Assembly: GCF_018131105.1 (NCBI RefSeq)
Contig: NZ_JAFCJI010000005.1
Location: 62,001-126,000, forward strand
Origin: Bradyrhizobium manausense
GTDB lineage: Bacteria; Pseudomonadota; Alphaproteobacteria; Rhizobiales; Xanthobacteraceae
Direction: 5' to 3'
Length of the DNA: 64,000 nucleotides
In this document: piece after piece, positions 33,043 to 41,042 of the stretch
Layout: each line of letters opens with the position of its first letter
Numbering within the stretch: the stretch's first letter is position 1
Notes under the pieces: model-generated
The model's database searches: none
What the model was told of the DNA's origin: nothing
What the model saw: only the letters and a program-made list of their open reading frames with translations
Program-made: the position numbers and the translations under genes

Positions 33043-33253
33043 CGAAGAACCCCCGCTGCACCGGCAGCTTCATGATGTCGCAGATATGACAGCGACGCAA
33101 CACGCTTTGCGTGCAGTCACGCGCGCCGGATGTTCCCGTTGCGAAACGGGACGCAGCGATCTAGCCTTCATGCAGCGCACAACGAATGCGGCTTGCGCGT
33201 TTCGTTTGCTGCGGCTGCATCAATAATCGCCAAGCCATCGGAGAGGAGCGCCC

Positions 33254-34255
33254 ATGACCGCCAGCATCAATCGCCAAATTCTCTTGGTGGAAAAGCCGAG
33301 CGGCAAGCTCGGGCCCGAGCATTTCAAGATGGTCGAGAGCGCGCTGCCGGAACCGAAGGACGGCGAGGTCTTACTGCGCGTACGTTACATCTCGCTCGAC
33401 GCCGCCAACCGCGCCTGGATGCACGGCGCAACCTATCGCTCGGCCGTCGAAGCCAACAGCGTGATGGCCGGGGGCGCGATTGCCGAGGTCGTGAGCTCGA
33501 GGGCCGAGGGGCTAGCGCCCGGCGACATCGTCTTCGGCGACACCGGCTGGCAGGAATTTGCCGCGGTGCCCGCAAAGCATTTGACGAAAATGCCGAAGCT
33601 CGAGCCGATGACGCACCTTCTCAGCGTGTTCGGCATCGCCGGCCTTACCGCCTATTTCGGCCTGCTCGAGGTCGGCAAGCCCAGGGAAGGCGAGACCGTC
33701 GTGGTCTCGGCGGCCGCGGGTTCGGTCGGCTCGATCGTCGGACAGATCGCCAAGATCAAGGGATGCCGCGTCATCGGCATCGCTGGCGGCGCCGACAAGT
33801 GCCACTGGCTGACCTCCGAGCTCGGGTTCGATGCCGCCGTCGACTACAAGGACGGCGCGGTCTTCAAGGCGCTGCGCGCAGCCGCGCCAAAGGGCATCGA
33901 CGTCTATTTCGACAATGTCGGCGGCGACATTCTCGAAGCCTGCATTCCGCAGATGAACAATTACGGTCGGGTCGCCTGCTGCGGCGCGATCTCGCAATAT
34001 GACGGCGCGCCATCGGCGCACGGCCCGCGCGGCGTGCCCGGCCTGATCGTGGTGAAGCGTCTCGTGATGCAGGGCTTTATCGTGATGGACTACATGAAGG
34101 AAAGCCAGCGCGCGCTCGCCGACCTTCAGGCCTGGGTGAAGTCCGGCAAGTTGAAGGTGCAGGAAGACATCATCGACGGATTGCAGAACACACCGAAGGC
34201 GCTGATCGGATTGCTCGCCGGCGAGAACCGCGGCAAGCGCATGGTGAAGCTGTGA
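33254..34255 (+). CDS. NADP-dependent medium-chain reductase, CurA/leukotriene B4 dehydrogenase type
   Basis: A 333-residue zinc-independent MDR enzyme that reduces the double bond of enones with NADPH. The cofactor motif is VVVSAAAGSVGSIVGQIAKI (about residues 150-169) followed by GCRVIGIAGGADKCHWLTSE, and YFDNVGGDILEACIPQMNNY (about 218-237) is the family signature. No zinc-binding cysteine cluster. GAGAGGAG precedes the ATG. It stands alone; the physiological substrate is unknown. Confidence 0.9.
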   Translation: MTASINRQILLVEKPSGKLGPEHFKMVESALPEPKDGEVLLRVRYISLDAANRAWMHGATYRSAVEANSVMAGGAIAEVVSSRAEGLAPGDIVFGDTGWQEFAAVPAKHLTKMPKLEPMTHLLSVFGIAGLTAYFGLLEVGKPREGETVVVSAAAGSVGSIVGQIAKIKGCRVIGIAGGADKCHWLTSELGFDAAVDYKDGAVFKALRAAAPKGIDVYFDNVGGDILEACIPQMNNYGRVACCGAISQYDGAPSAHGPRGVPGLIVVKRLVMQGFIVMDYMKESQRALADLQAWVKSGKLKVQEDIIDGLQNTPKALIGLLAGENRGKRMVKL

Positions 34256-34272
34256 CGACGTAGTTACGTCGT
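34255..34272 (+). terminator. Weak hairpin at the stop of the CurA-like gene
   Basis: ACGACGTA-GT-TACGTCGT is a perfect 8-bp inverted repeat beginning inside the stop codon. The true loop would be about six bases and no long T-run follows, so termination strength is doubtful. Confidence 0.3.
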
Positions 34273-34407
34273 AATTGCAAAGGTAATATCTACTTGCGGT
34301 AGTGGCTAAAGCGGCCAATGATGCCGCACGCGGCATCACCCGCGACGATTGCTTGCATCACTTTTAATAATGCGTCGGCGTTACCGACAGGGCAGGAATT
34401 CACTCAA

Positions 34408-35274
34408 ATGTTCAACACGTTGAAACATGCATCAACGCGTCACGCGTTGCTCGCCGCAGCACTCTTCGCAACTGCAACAAGCGCGTTCGCGCAAGCGCCG
34501 ACCGAAGCCCAGAAGAGCGCCATCCGTTCCGCATGCCGCTCGGACTTCATCGCACACTGCTCGAGCGTGACGCCCGGCGGCGTCGAAGCGTATCAATGTT
34601 TGCAGAGCCATATGTCGAGCCTGTCGGGAGGATGCCAGACGGCCGTTCGCGCCGTCGAGCCGGCTGCGGCACCGAAGACCGAAGCGGCTCCCGCCAAATC
34701 TGAGCCGGCCAAATCTGAACCGGCCAAATCCGAACCTGCCAAATCCGAACCTGCAAAGACCGAAGCTGCGCCCGCGGCCGAGCCAGCAACGAAGCCGGCC
34801 GCCGAAGCCGCTCCGAAGGCTGCCGCAGCCAAGCAGCCGAGCAGCGCACAGGTTGCTGCGGTCAAGAGCGCGTGCCGTACCGATTATCCCAAGGTGTGCG
34901 CCAGCGTTCCGCCGGGCGGGGCTCCGGCGCTCGAATGCCTGGAGAAAAACAAGGCCAAGGTTTCGGCGGCTTGCGCCAAGGCCGTGAGCGCCGTGGCTGG
35001 TGGTGGCGGCACAGCGGCGACTGCCGCGCCGGCAACCGGTGCCGCTCCCGCCGCCGGAGCAGCACCGGCAGCCGCGCCGGCCGTGATCGTTCTGCGTCCA
35101 CTGCGGCCGCGCGAAGAGTTGTTCATCATCCGCTCCGCCTGCGGCGCTGATGTCCGCTCGCTCTGCGCCGGCGTCCAGCCCGGCGGCGGCCGCATCGTGC
35201 AATGCATCGCCGGCAATGCGGCGTCGCTGTCGCCAGCCTGCAAGGACGTGCTGGCGCCGTTCGCGGCGCGATGA
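34408..35274 (+). CDS. Exported cysteine-rich repeat protein (three GLG1-like Cys repeats)
   Basis: A 288-residue secreted protein. A signal peptide (HALLAAALFATATSAFA, residues about 12-28) is followed by three related four-Cys modules: about 38-78 (SACRSDFIAHCSSVTPGG, YQCLQ, GGCQ), 152-195 (SACRTDYPKVCASVPPGG, LECLE, AACAK) and 239-285 (SACGADVRSLCAGVQPGG, VQCIA, PACKD). Modules resemble the Golgi apparatus protein 1 type cysteine-rich repeat. They are joined by Ala/Pro/Glu-rich linkers, one with tandem AKSEP repeats. The ATG at 34408 puts the signal peptide at the N-terminus. Function unknown; probably periplasmic or envelope. Confidence 0.82.
   Translation: MFNTLKHASTRHALLAAALFATATSAFAQAPTEAQKSAIRSACRSDFIAHCSSVTPGGVEAYQCLQSHMSSLSGGCQTAVRAVEPAAAPKTEAAPAKSEPAKSEPAKSEPAKSEPAKTEAAPAAEPATKPAAEAAPKAAAAKQPSSAQVAAVKSACRTDYPKVCASVPPGGAPALECLEKNKAKVSAACAKAVSAVAGGGGTAATAAPATGAAPAAGAAPAAAPAVIVLRPLRPREELFIIRSACGADVRSLCAGVQPGGGRIVQCIAGNAASLSPACKDVLAPFAAR
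34693..34767 (+). repeat. Tandem 15-bp repeat coding AKSEP
   Basis: Four direct 15-bp units (consensus GCCAAATCYGARCCK) run from 34693 to 34752, followed by a fifth, diverged unit (to 34767). They code the linker AKSEPAKSEPAKSEPAKSEP between Cys modules 1 and 2. Such in-frame repeats can change copy number by slippage without breaking the gene. Confidence 0.85.
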
Positions 35275-35393
35275 GCAGCACACGGCGTACGCGCCGTTGA
35301 TATCGAGCGGCGCGCGAATGAATTTCGCACGCCTGCAACGACCAATCCTCCGCCGATAATCGATTCAATCAGAACAAGACCGGGAGAAACGAC

Positions 35394-35609
35394 ATGCGTG
35401 CATTTCTGCTCATCGCAATTGCGCTGCTCGCCTTCGCGACGACCATGACCTTCAAGGCCGCCGACGCCAATGCGGTGGTGTGCGCCCGCGGCGTCTATCG
35501 CGCCGGTTGCGCCGGTCCGAACGGCGCCGTCGTCGTCCGCAAGCCGGTCCCGGTGGTCCGCTGCACCAGGGTGCTGGTGAACGGGGTTTACGTGAAGCGC
35601 TGCGTTTGA
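35394..35609 (+). CDS. Small exported cysteine-containing protein
   Basis: A 71-residue protein: signal peptide (MRAFLLIAIALLAFATTMTF, cleavage near ADANA), then a short mature part with four cysteines in two pairs (VVCARGVYRAGCAGPNG, VRCTRVLVNGVYVKRC). The spacing suggests two disulfides. GGGAG lies upstream of the ATG. Small proteins of this type recur in Bradyrhizobium; no function is known to me. Confidence 0.75.
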   Translation: MRAFLLIAIALLAFATTMTFKAADANAVVCARGVYRAGCAGPNGAVVVRKPVPVVRCTRVLVNGVYVKRCV

Positions 35610-35756
35610 CGCGCGGGTGGTCAATCCGGCGCAGTTTGGCTATGATTCGCAACTGACGGTTTCGGGCGCGCAGGTGCCCGCGGCCGTGCTGCGGCGCACC
35701 TCGCCTTGTCGATAATTCCGCTGGTGTGGGAAGCCGGAGCCCATTAGTCTACCCTG

Positions 35757-35780
35757 AGATAGTAAGTATACTGTCAATTA
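35757..35780. promoter_or_regulatory. Candidate MarR operator upstream of the monooxygenase/ligase operon
   Basis: AGATAGTAAGTATACTGTCAATTA is an imperfect dyad centred on AGTATACT and lies 13 bases upstream of the TTG start. It matches the 24-bp site at 39935-39958 in 18 positions, including AGTATnCTGTCAAT. Binding by the neighbouring MarR protein is inferred. Confidence 0.55.
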
Positions 35781-35792
35781 GGGAGGCAGGAT

Positions 35793-36950
35793 TTGCGGAT
35801 CGCCGTGATTGGCGGGGGGCCCGGCGGGCTCTACTTCGCCTATCTCTGGAAGAAGCGTCACCCCGAGGATCAGGTCGACCTGTTCGAACAGAACCCGGCC
35901 GACGCGACCTGGGGCTTTGGTGTCGTGTTTTCCGACCAGGCCCTGGAATTTTTGCGTGCCGACGACCCGGAGACGGTCGACGCGATCGCGCCGCATATGG
36001 AGAGCTGGGAGAACATCACGCTGAACCACAGCGGCGACAGCGTCGCCCTCGACGGCGTCGGCTTCTCCTCAATCGGCCGGCTCGAGCTCCTGCAGTTCCT
36101 CCAGCAGCGCGCGCTTGATGCTGGCGTCACCCCGCACTTCGACACCCAGATCCAGGCGATCGATCAGCTCAACGGCCATGATCTGATCGTCGCCGCCGAC
36201 GGCCTCAACTCGCTGGTACGTCGTGCCTATGAAGGCGATTTCGGCACCTCGCTGTCGTACTCCTCCAACAAATTCGTCTGGTACGGCACCTCGAAGCGTT
36301 TCGACACGCTGTCGCAGACCTTCGTGAAGACCGATCGCGGTGCCTTCAACGCCCACCATTATCGCTATTCGCCGAGCATGAGCACCTTCCTGGTCGAGTG
36401 CGATCACGCGACCTGGCAGGCCTATGGCTTTGCCTACAAGGACGTCGAGCAGTCCAAGGGTGTCTGCGAGGAGGTGTTTGCGGACACGCTTGGTGGTCAC
36501 TGCCTGGTCTCGAACAAGTCGGTCTGGCGCAATTTCCCCTGGGTCTGGAACGAGCACTGGTCGTTCAAGAACATGGTGCTGATCGGCGATGCGCTGCACT
36601 CGGCGCATTTCTCGATCGGGTCGGGCACACGGCTCGCAATCGAGGACGCCATCGCGCTGGTCAAGGCGCTGGAATCGGATGCTCATCTTTCGACCGCGCT
36701 GCATCGCTACCAGGCCGCGCGCAAGCCCGTGGTGCAGAAGCTCGTCAATGCCGCGCGCACCAGCGCCTTCTGGTACGAGCATTTTGCCCAGCATATGCAG
36801 CTTGGCCTGATGGACTTTGCCTACAGCTACATCACCCGCTCCGGCCGCATCGACGATTCCCGGCTGCGCGCGATGTCGCCGGCCTTCATGGCCCGCTACG
36901 AGGCCGAGAAGAACGACGGCGGAGATGCGGTCGACGAGGCTACCGCATGA
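35793..36950 (+). CDS. FAD-dependent aromatic acyl-CoA monooxygenase (salicylyl-CoA 5-hydroxylase-like)
   Basis: A 385-residue flavoprotein hydroxylase. It opens with the FAD dinucleotide-binding motif MRIAVIGGGPGGLYFAYLWK, then EQNPADATWGFGVVFSDQAL, and has the second FAD motif GDALHSAHFSIGSGTRLAIE at about residues 268-287. This pattern is close to the monooxygenase half of 2-aminobenzoyl-CoA monooxygenase/reductase and to salicylyl-CoA 5-hydroxylases. The start is TTG at 35793 with a strong GGGAGGCAGGA site. Its stop overlaps the CoA-ligase ATG by four bases, so it probably acts on that ligase's product. The exact ring substrate (salicyl-, aminobenzoyl- or hydroxybenzoyl-CoA) is not decided by sequence. 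Confidence 0.85.
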   Translation: MRIAVIGGGPGGLYFAYLWKKRHPEDQVDLFEQNPADATWGFGVVFSDQALEFLRADDPETVDAIAPHMESWENITLNHSGDSVALDGVGFSSIGRLELLQFLQQRALDAGVTPHFDTQIQAIDQLNGHDLIVAADGLNSLVRRAYEGDFGTSLSYSSNKFVWYGTSKRFDTLSQTFVKTDRGAFNAHHYRYSPSMSTFLVECDHATWQAYGFAYKDVEQSKGVCEEVFADTLGGHCLVSNKSVWRNFPWVWNEHWSFKNMVLIGDALHSAHFSIGSGTRLAIEDAIALVKALESDAHLSTALHRYQAARKPVVQKLVNAARTSAFWYEHFAQHMQLGLMDFAYSYITRSGRIDDSRLRAMSPAFMARYEAEKNDGGDAVDEATA

Positions 36951-38560
36951 GCAACGAGATACGCGACCAGGTGCCCGCGGACTCTGCGGGCGCCCGTGAG
37001 ATCGGCTTTGCCGTTCCGGAAATCTACAATGCCGGCCGGATCCTGTTCGACAACCTTGCCAAGGGCAACGGCGACAGGGTCGCGCTGATCGGACCCGCCG
37101 GCAAGCGCACCTACGCCGAGCTCTGCGCGGACGCTGCCCGCTGGGGCAATGGCTTCATTTCGCTCGGCCTGCAACGCGGCGACCGCGTGCTGCTATTCCT
37201 CGACGACACCCCCGCTTATCCGGCCGCCTTCTTCGGCGCCGTGCGCGCCGGCTTCGTGCCGCTGCTGATCAACACGCTGACGCCGCCGGACCTGCTGCAA
37301 TTCTACCTCGCCGATTCCGGTGCGGCCGTTGCTGTCGCTGACGCCGAGTTCTGCACGCGCTTCAATGCCGAGGCCTGCAAGGACACGGCGCTGCGTACGC
37401 TGATCGTGGTCAATGGCAAGGTCGGCGACCACGCTGCACCGAAAGCGCTGGCCGCAGCAGAGTGGCTCTTGCAATTTCCGGCCGTGTTGGCCGAAGTGCC
37501 GACGCATCGCAACGAGATGGCGTTCTGGATGTACTCCTCCGGCTCGACCGGCCGGCCCAAGGGCATCGTGCATCTCCAGCACGACATGGCCTATAGCGAG
37601 GTCGCCTTTGCGCGGAACGTGCTCAAGCTGACGCCTGACGACATCTGCTTCTCCGTGCCGAAGATCTTCTTCGCCTACGGCTTTGGCAATTCCGTCACCT
37701 TCCCGTTCTCCGCGGGCGCGGCGACACTGCTGTTGCCAGGACAACCGAAGCCCGCGTCGATCTTTGCCGCGATCGAGCAGTATCGGCCGACTGTCTTCTT
37801 CGGGCTACCGACGCTCTACACGTCCCTGACCAAGGCTGAAGGCGCAACCAAGACGGACTTCTCGTCGTTGCGCATGTCGCTCTCGGCCGCCGAAGTCCTC
37901 TCGGCCGAAGTTTTCAACGGCTGGAAGACGCTCACGGGACTCGAGATCGTCGAAGGGCTTGGCTCGACCGAGGTGTTGCACATCTACCTTTCCAACCGCC
38001 CCGAGCAGAAGAAGCTCGGCGCCGCGGGCCTGCGCGTGCCGGGCTACGAGGTTGCGCTCCGCGACAAGGACGGACGCGACGTTGGCGACAATGAGGAAGG
38101 CATCCTGTGGGTGCGCGGCGATTCCAACACGCCGCTGTACTGGAACCGGCCGGACAAATCCGCCGAGACGATTCGCGACGGCGGCTGGATCTACACCGGC
38201 GACCGTTTCGTCCGCGACAGCGACGGCTTCCACTTCTTCCGCGGACGCGCCGACGATCTCATCAAGATCTCGGGCCAGTGGGTCTATCCGCTCGAGGTCG
38301 AGCTGTGCCTCGCCGACCATCCCGACATCCGCGAATGCGCCGTGTTCGCGGCCGAGTTGCCGGACCGGCGCATGACGCTGAAGGCGGTGGTGGTGATGAA
38401 CAATCGCGCCGCCGACCAGAGCGAGGCGACGCGGCGGCTGCAGGACTACGTGAAGGGCAAGCTGCTGCCCTATAAATATCCGCGCGAGGTGATCTTCATC
38501 GACGAGTTGCCGAAGACGGGCACGGGGAAGATCGATCGGCAGGCGCTGTTGCGGATGTGA
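36947..38560 (+). CDS. Aromatic acid CoA ligase (benzoate-CoA ligase family)
   Basis: A 537-residue AMP-forming ligase that makes an aromatic acyl-CoA from acid, ATP and CoA. The phosphate loop is YSSGSTGRPKGIVH at about residues 192-205; FGLPTLYTSL and GLGSTEVLHIYLSNRPEQKK (about 334-353) lie in the acyl pocket and adenylate site; the catalytic C-terminal lysine is in PKTGTGKIDRQ near residue 525. ATG overlaps the monooxygenase stop (ATGA). With the gentisate enzymes downstream it fits salicylate- or aminobenzoate-type degradation through CoA thioesters. Confidence 0.9.
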   Translation: MSNEIRDQVPADSAGAREIGFAVPEIYNAGRILFDNLAKGNGDRVALIGPAGKRTYAELCADAARWGNGFISLGLQRGDRVLLFLDDTPAYPAAFFGAVRAGFVPLLINTLTPPDLLQFYLADSGAAVAVADAEFCTRFNAEACKDTALRTLIVVNGKVGDHAAPKALAAAEWLLQFPAVLAEVPTHRNEMAFWMYSSGSTGRPKGIVHLQHDMAYSEVAFARNVLKLTPDDICFSVPKIFFAYGFGNSVTFPFSAGAATLLLPGQPKPASIFAAIEQYRPTVFFGLPTLYTSLTKAEGATKTDFSSLRMSLSAAEVLSAEVFNGWKTLTGLEIVEGLGSTEVLHIYLSNRPEQKKLGAAGLRVPGYEVALRDKDGRDVGDNEEGILWVRGDSNTPLYWNRPDKSAETIRDGGWIYTGDRFVRDSDGFHFFRGRADDLIKISGQWVYPLEVELCLADHPDIRECAVFAAELPDRRMTLKAVVVMNNRAADQSEATRRLQDYVKGKLLPYKYPREVIFIDELPKTGTGKIDRQALLRM

Positions 38561-38569
38561 GGCCCCGCT

Positions 38570-38698
38570 GTCGTCCCGGTGAACGCCGGGACCCATACGC
38601 CGCAGCAGTTGCGGCGCGAGATGGTCATGGCCTGCCTTCGTCAAACTGCTGCCGCGGCGTATGGATCCCGGATCTGCGCTTCACGTGTCCGGGACGAC
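38570..38698. repeat. Intergenic palindromic repeat, family A (copy 2)
   Basis: A 129-base element bounded by GTCGTCCCGG (38570-38579) and CCGGGACGAC (38689-38698). Inside, CCATACGCCGC..AGCAGTT pairs with AACTGCTGCCGCGGCGTATGG. The right end, GGATCTGCGCTTCACGTGTCCGGGA, closely matches the end of copy 1 at 28670-28793. It lies between the convergent CoA-ligase and MarR genes. Confidence 0.8.
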
Positions 38699-38742
38699 GG
38701 CGGAGAATGAGGCGTGAGCATAGCCTCACGCGCTCATACCCC

Positions 38743-39255
38743 TCACCCCGCCTTCCCCAAATGCTCCAGGGCATCCTCCGCCCGCAGAGGCACTCTTGAG
38801 GCCTCGTTGTTGAGATCGACGAGCTGCGACAGCAGTCCCATCAGCGCCTTGCGCTCGGCGGGCTTGAGCGGCTCCAGCATGCGCGCCTGCGCGCGTTCGA
38901 CGGCAGGAATGATCTCGCGCAGGATCGCGGCGCCTTGCTTGGTGAGGTACAGCAGCTTGATCCGCTTGTCCTCCGGCGCCGGTTTGCGCTCGACGAAATC
39001 CTTGGCCTGCAGACGCTCGATCACGCTGCCGAGCGTGGAGCGGTCGAAGGCGATCACCGCCGACAGCCGTGTCGCGTCGATGCCTGGGTGGGTGTGGATC
39101 GCGATCAGCGCTGCATATTGCACCGGCGTGAGGTCGAACGCCTTGCACTCCTCCATGAAGATCGAGACCGCGATCTGCTGCATGCGCCGGAACAAATAGC
39201 CCGGCGCGGCATAGACCGCATCGATCGTGATCGGAGCAGCAGTCTTACTCGGCAT
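38743..39255 (-). CDS. MarR-family transcriptional regulator of the gentisate cluster
   Basis: A 170-residue regulator. The winged helix-turn-helix spans about residues 45-115 (LTPVQYAALIAIHTHPGIDA, FDRSTLGSVIERLQAKDFVE, DKRIKLLYLTKQGAAIL). MarR proteins bind palindromes as dimers and release DNA when they bind a phenolic or CoA-type ligand. Its start lies inside the end of the isomerase gene (11-base overlap), so both are co-expressed from the divergent region with gtdA, where a 24-bp dyad lies. The ligand is probably a pathway intermediate (inference). Confidence 0.88.
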   Translation of the reverse strand: MPSKTAAPITIDAVYAAPGYLFRRMQQIAVSIFMEECKAFDLTPVQYAALIAIHTHPGIDATRLSAVIAFDRSTLGSVIERLQAKDFVERKPAPEDKRIKLLYLTKQGAAILREIIPAVERAQARMLEPLKPAERKALMGLLSQLVDLNNEASRVPLRAEDALEHLGKAG

Positions 39256-39877
39256 CGGGCTGCTTCTCCGGCGCGGCATCGGCAAACGCAGCCAGCGCCT
39301 TGGCGGCAGCTTCAGCCTTGAGCAGGCGCGGATAGGCCGAGACATCGACGCCGAAGCGGCGCGCGTTGGCAAGCTGCGGCACGAGACAAAGATCGGCGAG
39401 GGTCGGCGCAGCCCCGAAGCAGAACGGCCCCGGCTCGTCCTTGATCAGGGTTTCGCAGGCCGACAGGCCCTCGCGATTGACCCAGGCGGCCCAGTCCTGA
39501 ACCTTCTCCTCGGCGAGCCCAAGCTCGCGCAGCCGCGCCAGCACCTTCAGATTCTGCACGGGGTGTGTGTCGCAGGCGATCGCCAGCGCGAACGCCCGCA
39601 CCCTGGCGCGCTGCAGCGCATCCTGCGGCAGCAACGGTGGATTGGGGTGCGACTCGTCGAGCCATTCGACGATGGCAACTGATTGGGTCAGCACCGCGCC
39701 GGCATCGTTCTCCAATGTCGGCACCAGACCTTGCGGGTTGATGGCGAGATAAGCGGGCGCGCATTGTTCGCCCTTGCGAAGATGATGCGGCAGGTGCTCG
39801 GCACCAAGGCCTTTGAGATTCAGCGCGATCCGCACGCGATAGGCGGCGCTGGAGCGGAAATAGCCGTGCAGCTTCAT
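39245..39877 (-). CDS. maiA: Zeta-class GST: maleylacetoacetate/maleylpyruvate isomerase
   Basis: A 210-residue glutathione-dependent cis-trans isomerase. The zeta-class signature FRSSAAYRVRIALNLKG is at about residues 7-23, with the active-site Ser pair, and NPQGLVPTLENDAGAVLTQS (about 46-65) binds glutathione. Enzymes of this class convert maleylacetoacetate (tyrosine route) or maleylpyruvate (gentisate route). Being divergent from a gentisate dioxygenase argues for maleylpyruvate as substrate, though the sequence label maiA cannot exclude the other. Confidence 0.87.
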   Translation of the reverse strand: MKLHGYFRSSAAYRVRIALNLKGLGAEHLPHHLRKGEQCAPAYLAINPQGLVPTLENDAGAVLTQSVAIVEWLDESHPNPPLLPQDALQRARVRAFALAIACDTHPVQNLKVLARLRELGLAEEKVQDWAAWVNREGLSACETLIKDEPGPFCFGAAPTLADLCLVPQLANARRFGVDVSAYPRLLKAEAAAKALAAFADAAPEKQPDAE

Positions 39878-39934
39878 CGGAACCCTCCCGGTTTTCTCAT
39901 GACTTAGCAGGCCGGGGCGCCATTGACGCTACAA

Positions 39935-39958
39935 AGATTGGCAGTATGCTGTCAATCT
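39935..39958. promoter_or_regulatory. Candidate MarR operator between the isomerase/MarR operon and gtdA
   Basis: AGATTGGCAGTATGCTGTCAATCT is a 24-bp dyad in which 20 positions are symmetric. It lies 22 bases upstream of the gtdA ATG and 57 bases upstream of the isomerase start on the other strand. A related site precedes the monooxygenase/ligase operon at 35757-35780. Confidence 0.65.
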
Positions 39959-39980
39959 ATAGAATGACGGGAGGCTCATC

Positions 39981-41021
39981 ATGGAAGCCGTGACCAAGAC
40001 GCCCGAACGCGAGGCGTTCTACAAGAAGATCGACGGCGAGAATCTCACCGCGCTGTGGACGGTGATGAGCGATCTGATCACGCCGGAGCCGAGGAGTGCC
40101 TGCCGGCCTCACTTGTGGAAGTTCGAAATCATCCGCGACTACATGACGGAAGCAGGCAAGCTCATCACCGCCAAGGAAGCCGAGCGGCGCGTCCTGGTGC
40201 TTGAGAACCCCGGCCTGCGCGGCCAGTCCAAGATCACGACCTCGCTATATGCCGGCGTGCAGATGGTCGTGCCCGGCGACGTCGCACCCGCGCACCGGCA
40301 CAGCCAGTCGGCGCTGCGCTTCGTTCTCGAAGGAAAGGGTGCCCACACCGCGGTGGACGGCGAGCGCACCGCGATGGAGCCCGGCGATTTCATCATCACA
40401 CCTTCGATGACCTGGCACGATCATTCCAACGAAACGAATGAGCCCATGTTCTGGCTCGATGGCCTCGATATTCCGCTGGTGCAGTTCTTCGACTGCTCCT
40501 TCGCGGAAGGCTCAAAGGAAGACCAGCAGAAGATTACCAGACCCGCCGGCGACAGTTTTGCCCGCTACGGCCACAATCTGCTGCCGGTCGACGTGAAGCG
40601 GTCATCGAAGACCTCTCCGATCTTCAGCTATCCCTATGCCTACACCCGCGAAGCGCTGGAGAAAGCCAGGACCAGCCAGGAGTGGGACGCCTGCCACGGG
40701 CTGAAGCTGAAGTTCAGCAACCCCGAGACCGGCGATTTCGCGATGCCGACCATCGGGACGTTCATCCAGCTGCTGCCGAAGGGTTTCAAGACAGCACGTT
40801 ATCGTTCGACGGATGCGACCGTGTTCTGCCCGATCGAAGGCAAGGGTCGCAGTCGCATTGGCGATGTCGTGTTCGAATGGGGCCCGCGCGATCTGTTCGT
40901 GGTGCCGAGCTGGCAATGGGTGACGCACGAGGCGGATGACGACGCGGTGCTGTTCAGCTTTTCGGATCGGCCGGTGCAGCAGAAGCTGGATCTGTTTCGG
41001 GAGGATCGCGGCAACGCGTGA
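39981..41021 (+). CDS. gtdA: Gentisate 1,2-dioxygenase
   Basis: A 346-residue Fe(II) bicupin that opens gentisate to maleylpyruvate. The N-terminal cupin has the metal motif VAPAHRHSQSALRFVLEGKG at about residues 100-119 and the partner His in PSMTWHDHSNE (about 143-153). The second cupin is in the C-terminal half (FCPIEGKGRSRIGDVVFEWG, VVPSWQWVTHEAD). Start ATG 39981 follows GACGGGAGG. It is the ring-cleavage step of the cluster; the isomerase is divergent. No fumarylpyruvate hydrolase is in the window. Confidence 0.93.
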   Translation: MEAVTKTPEREAFYKKIDGENLTALWTVMSDLITPEPRSACRPHLWKFEIIRDYMTEAGKLITAKEAERRVLVLENPGLRGQSKITTSLYAGVQMVVPGDVAPAHRHSQSALRFVLEGKGAHTAVDGERTAMEPGDFIITPSMTWHDHSNETNEPMFWLDGLDIPLVQFFDCSFAEGSKEDQQKITRPAGDSFARYGHNLLPVDVKRSSKTSPIFSYPYAYTREALEKARTSQEWDACHGLKLKFSNPETGDFAMPTIGTFIQLLPKGFKTARYRSTDATVFCPIEGKGRSRIGDVVFEWGPRDLFVVPSWQWVTHEADDDAVLFSFSDRPVQQKLDLFREDRGNA

Positions 41022-41042
41022 TGGCATCGCTGCCAACCACGC

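Noticed and set aside
34693..34767. Tandem repeats as a CRISPR-like array
   Set aside because: Units are 15-bp direct repeats without spacers and lie in frame inside a coding gene.
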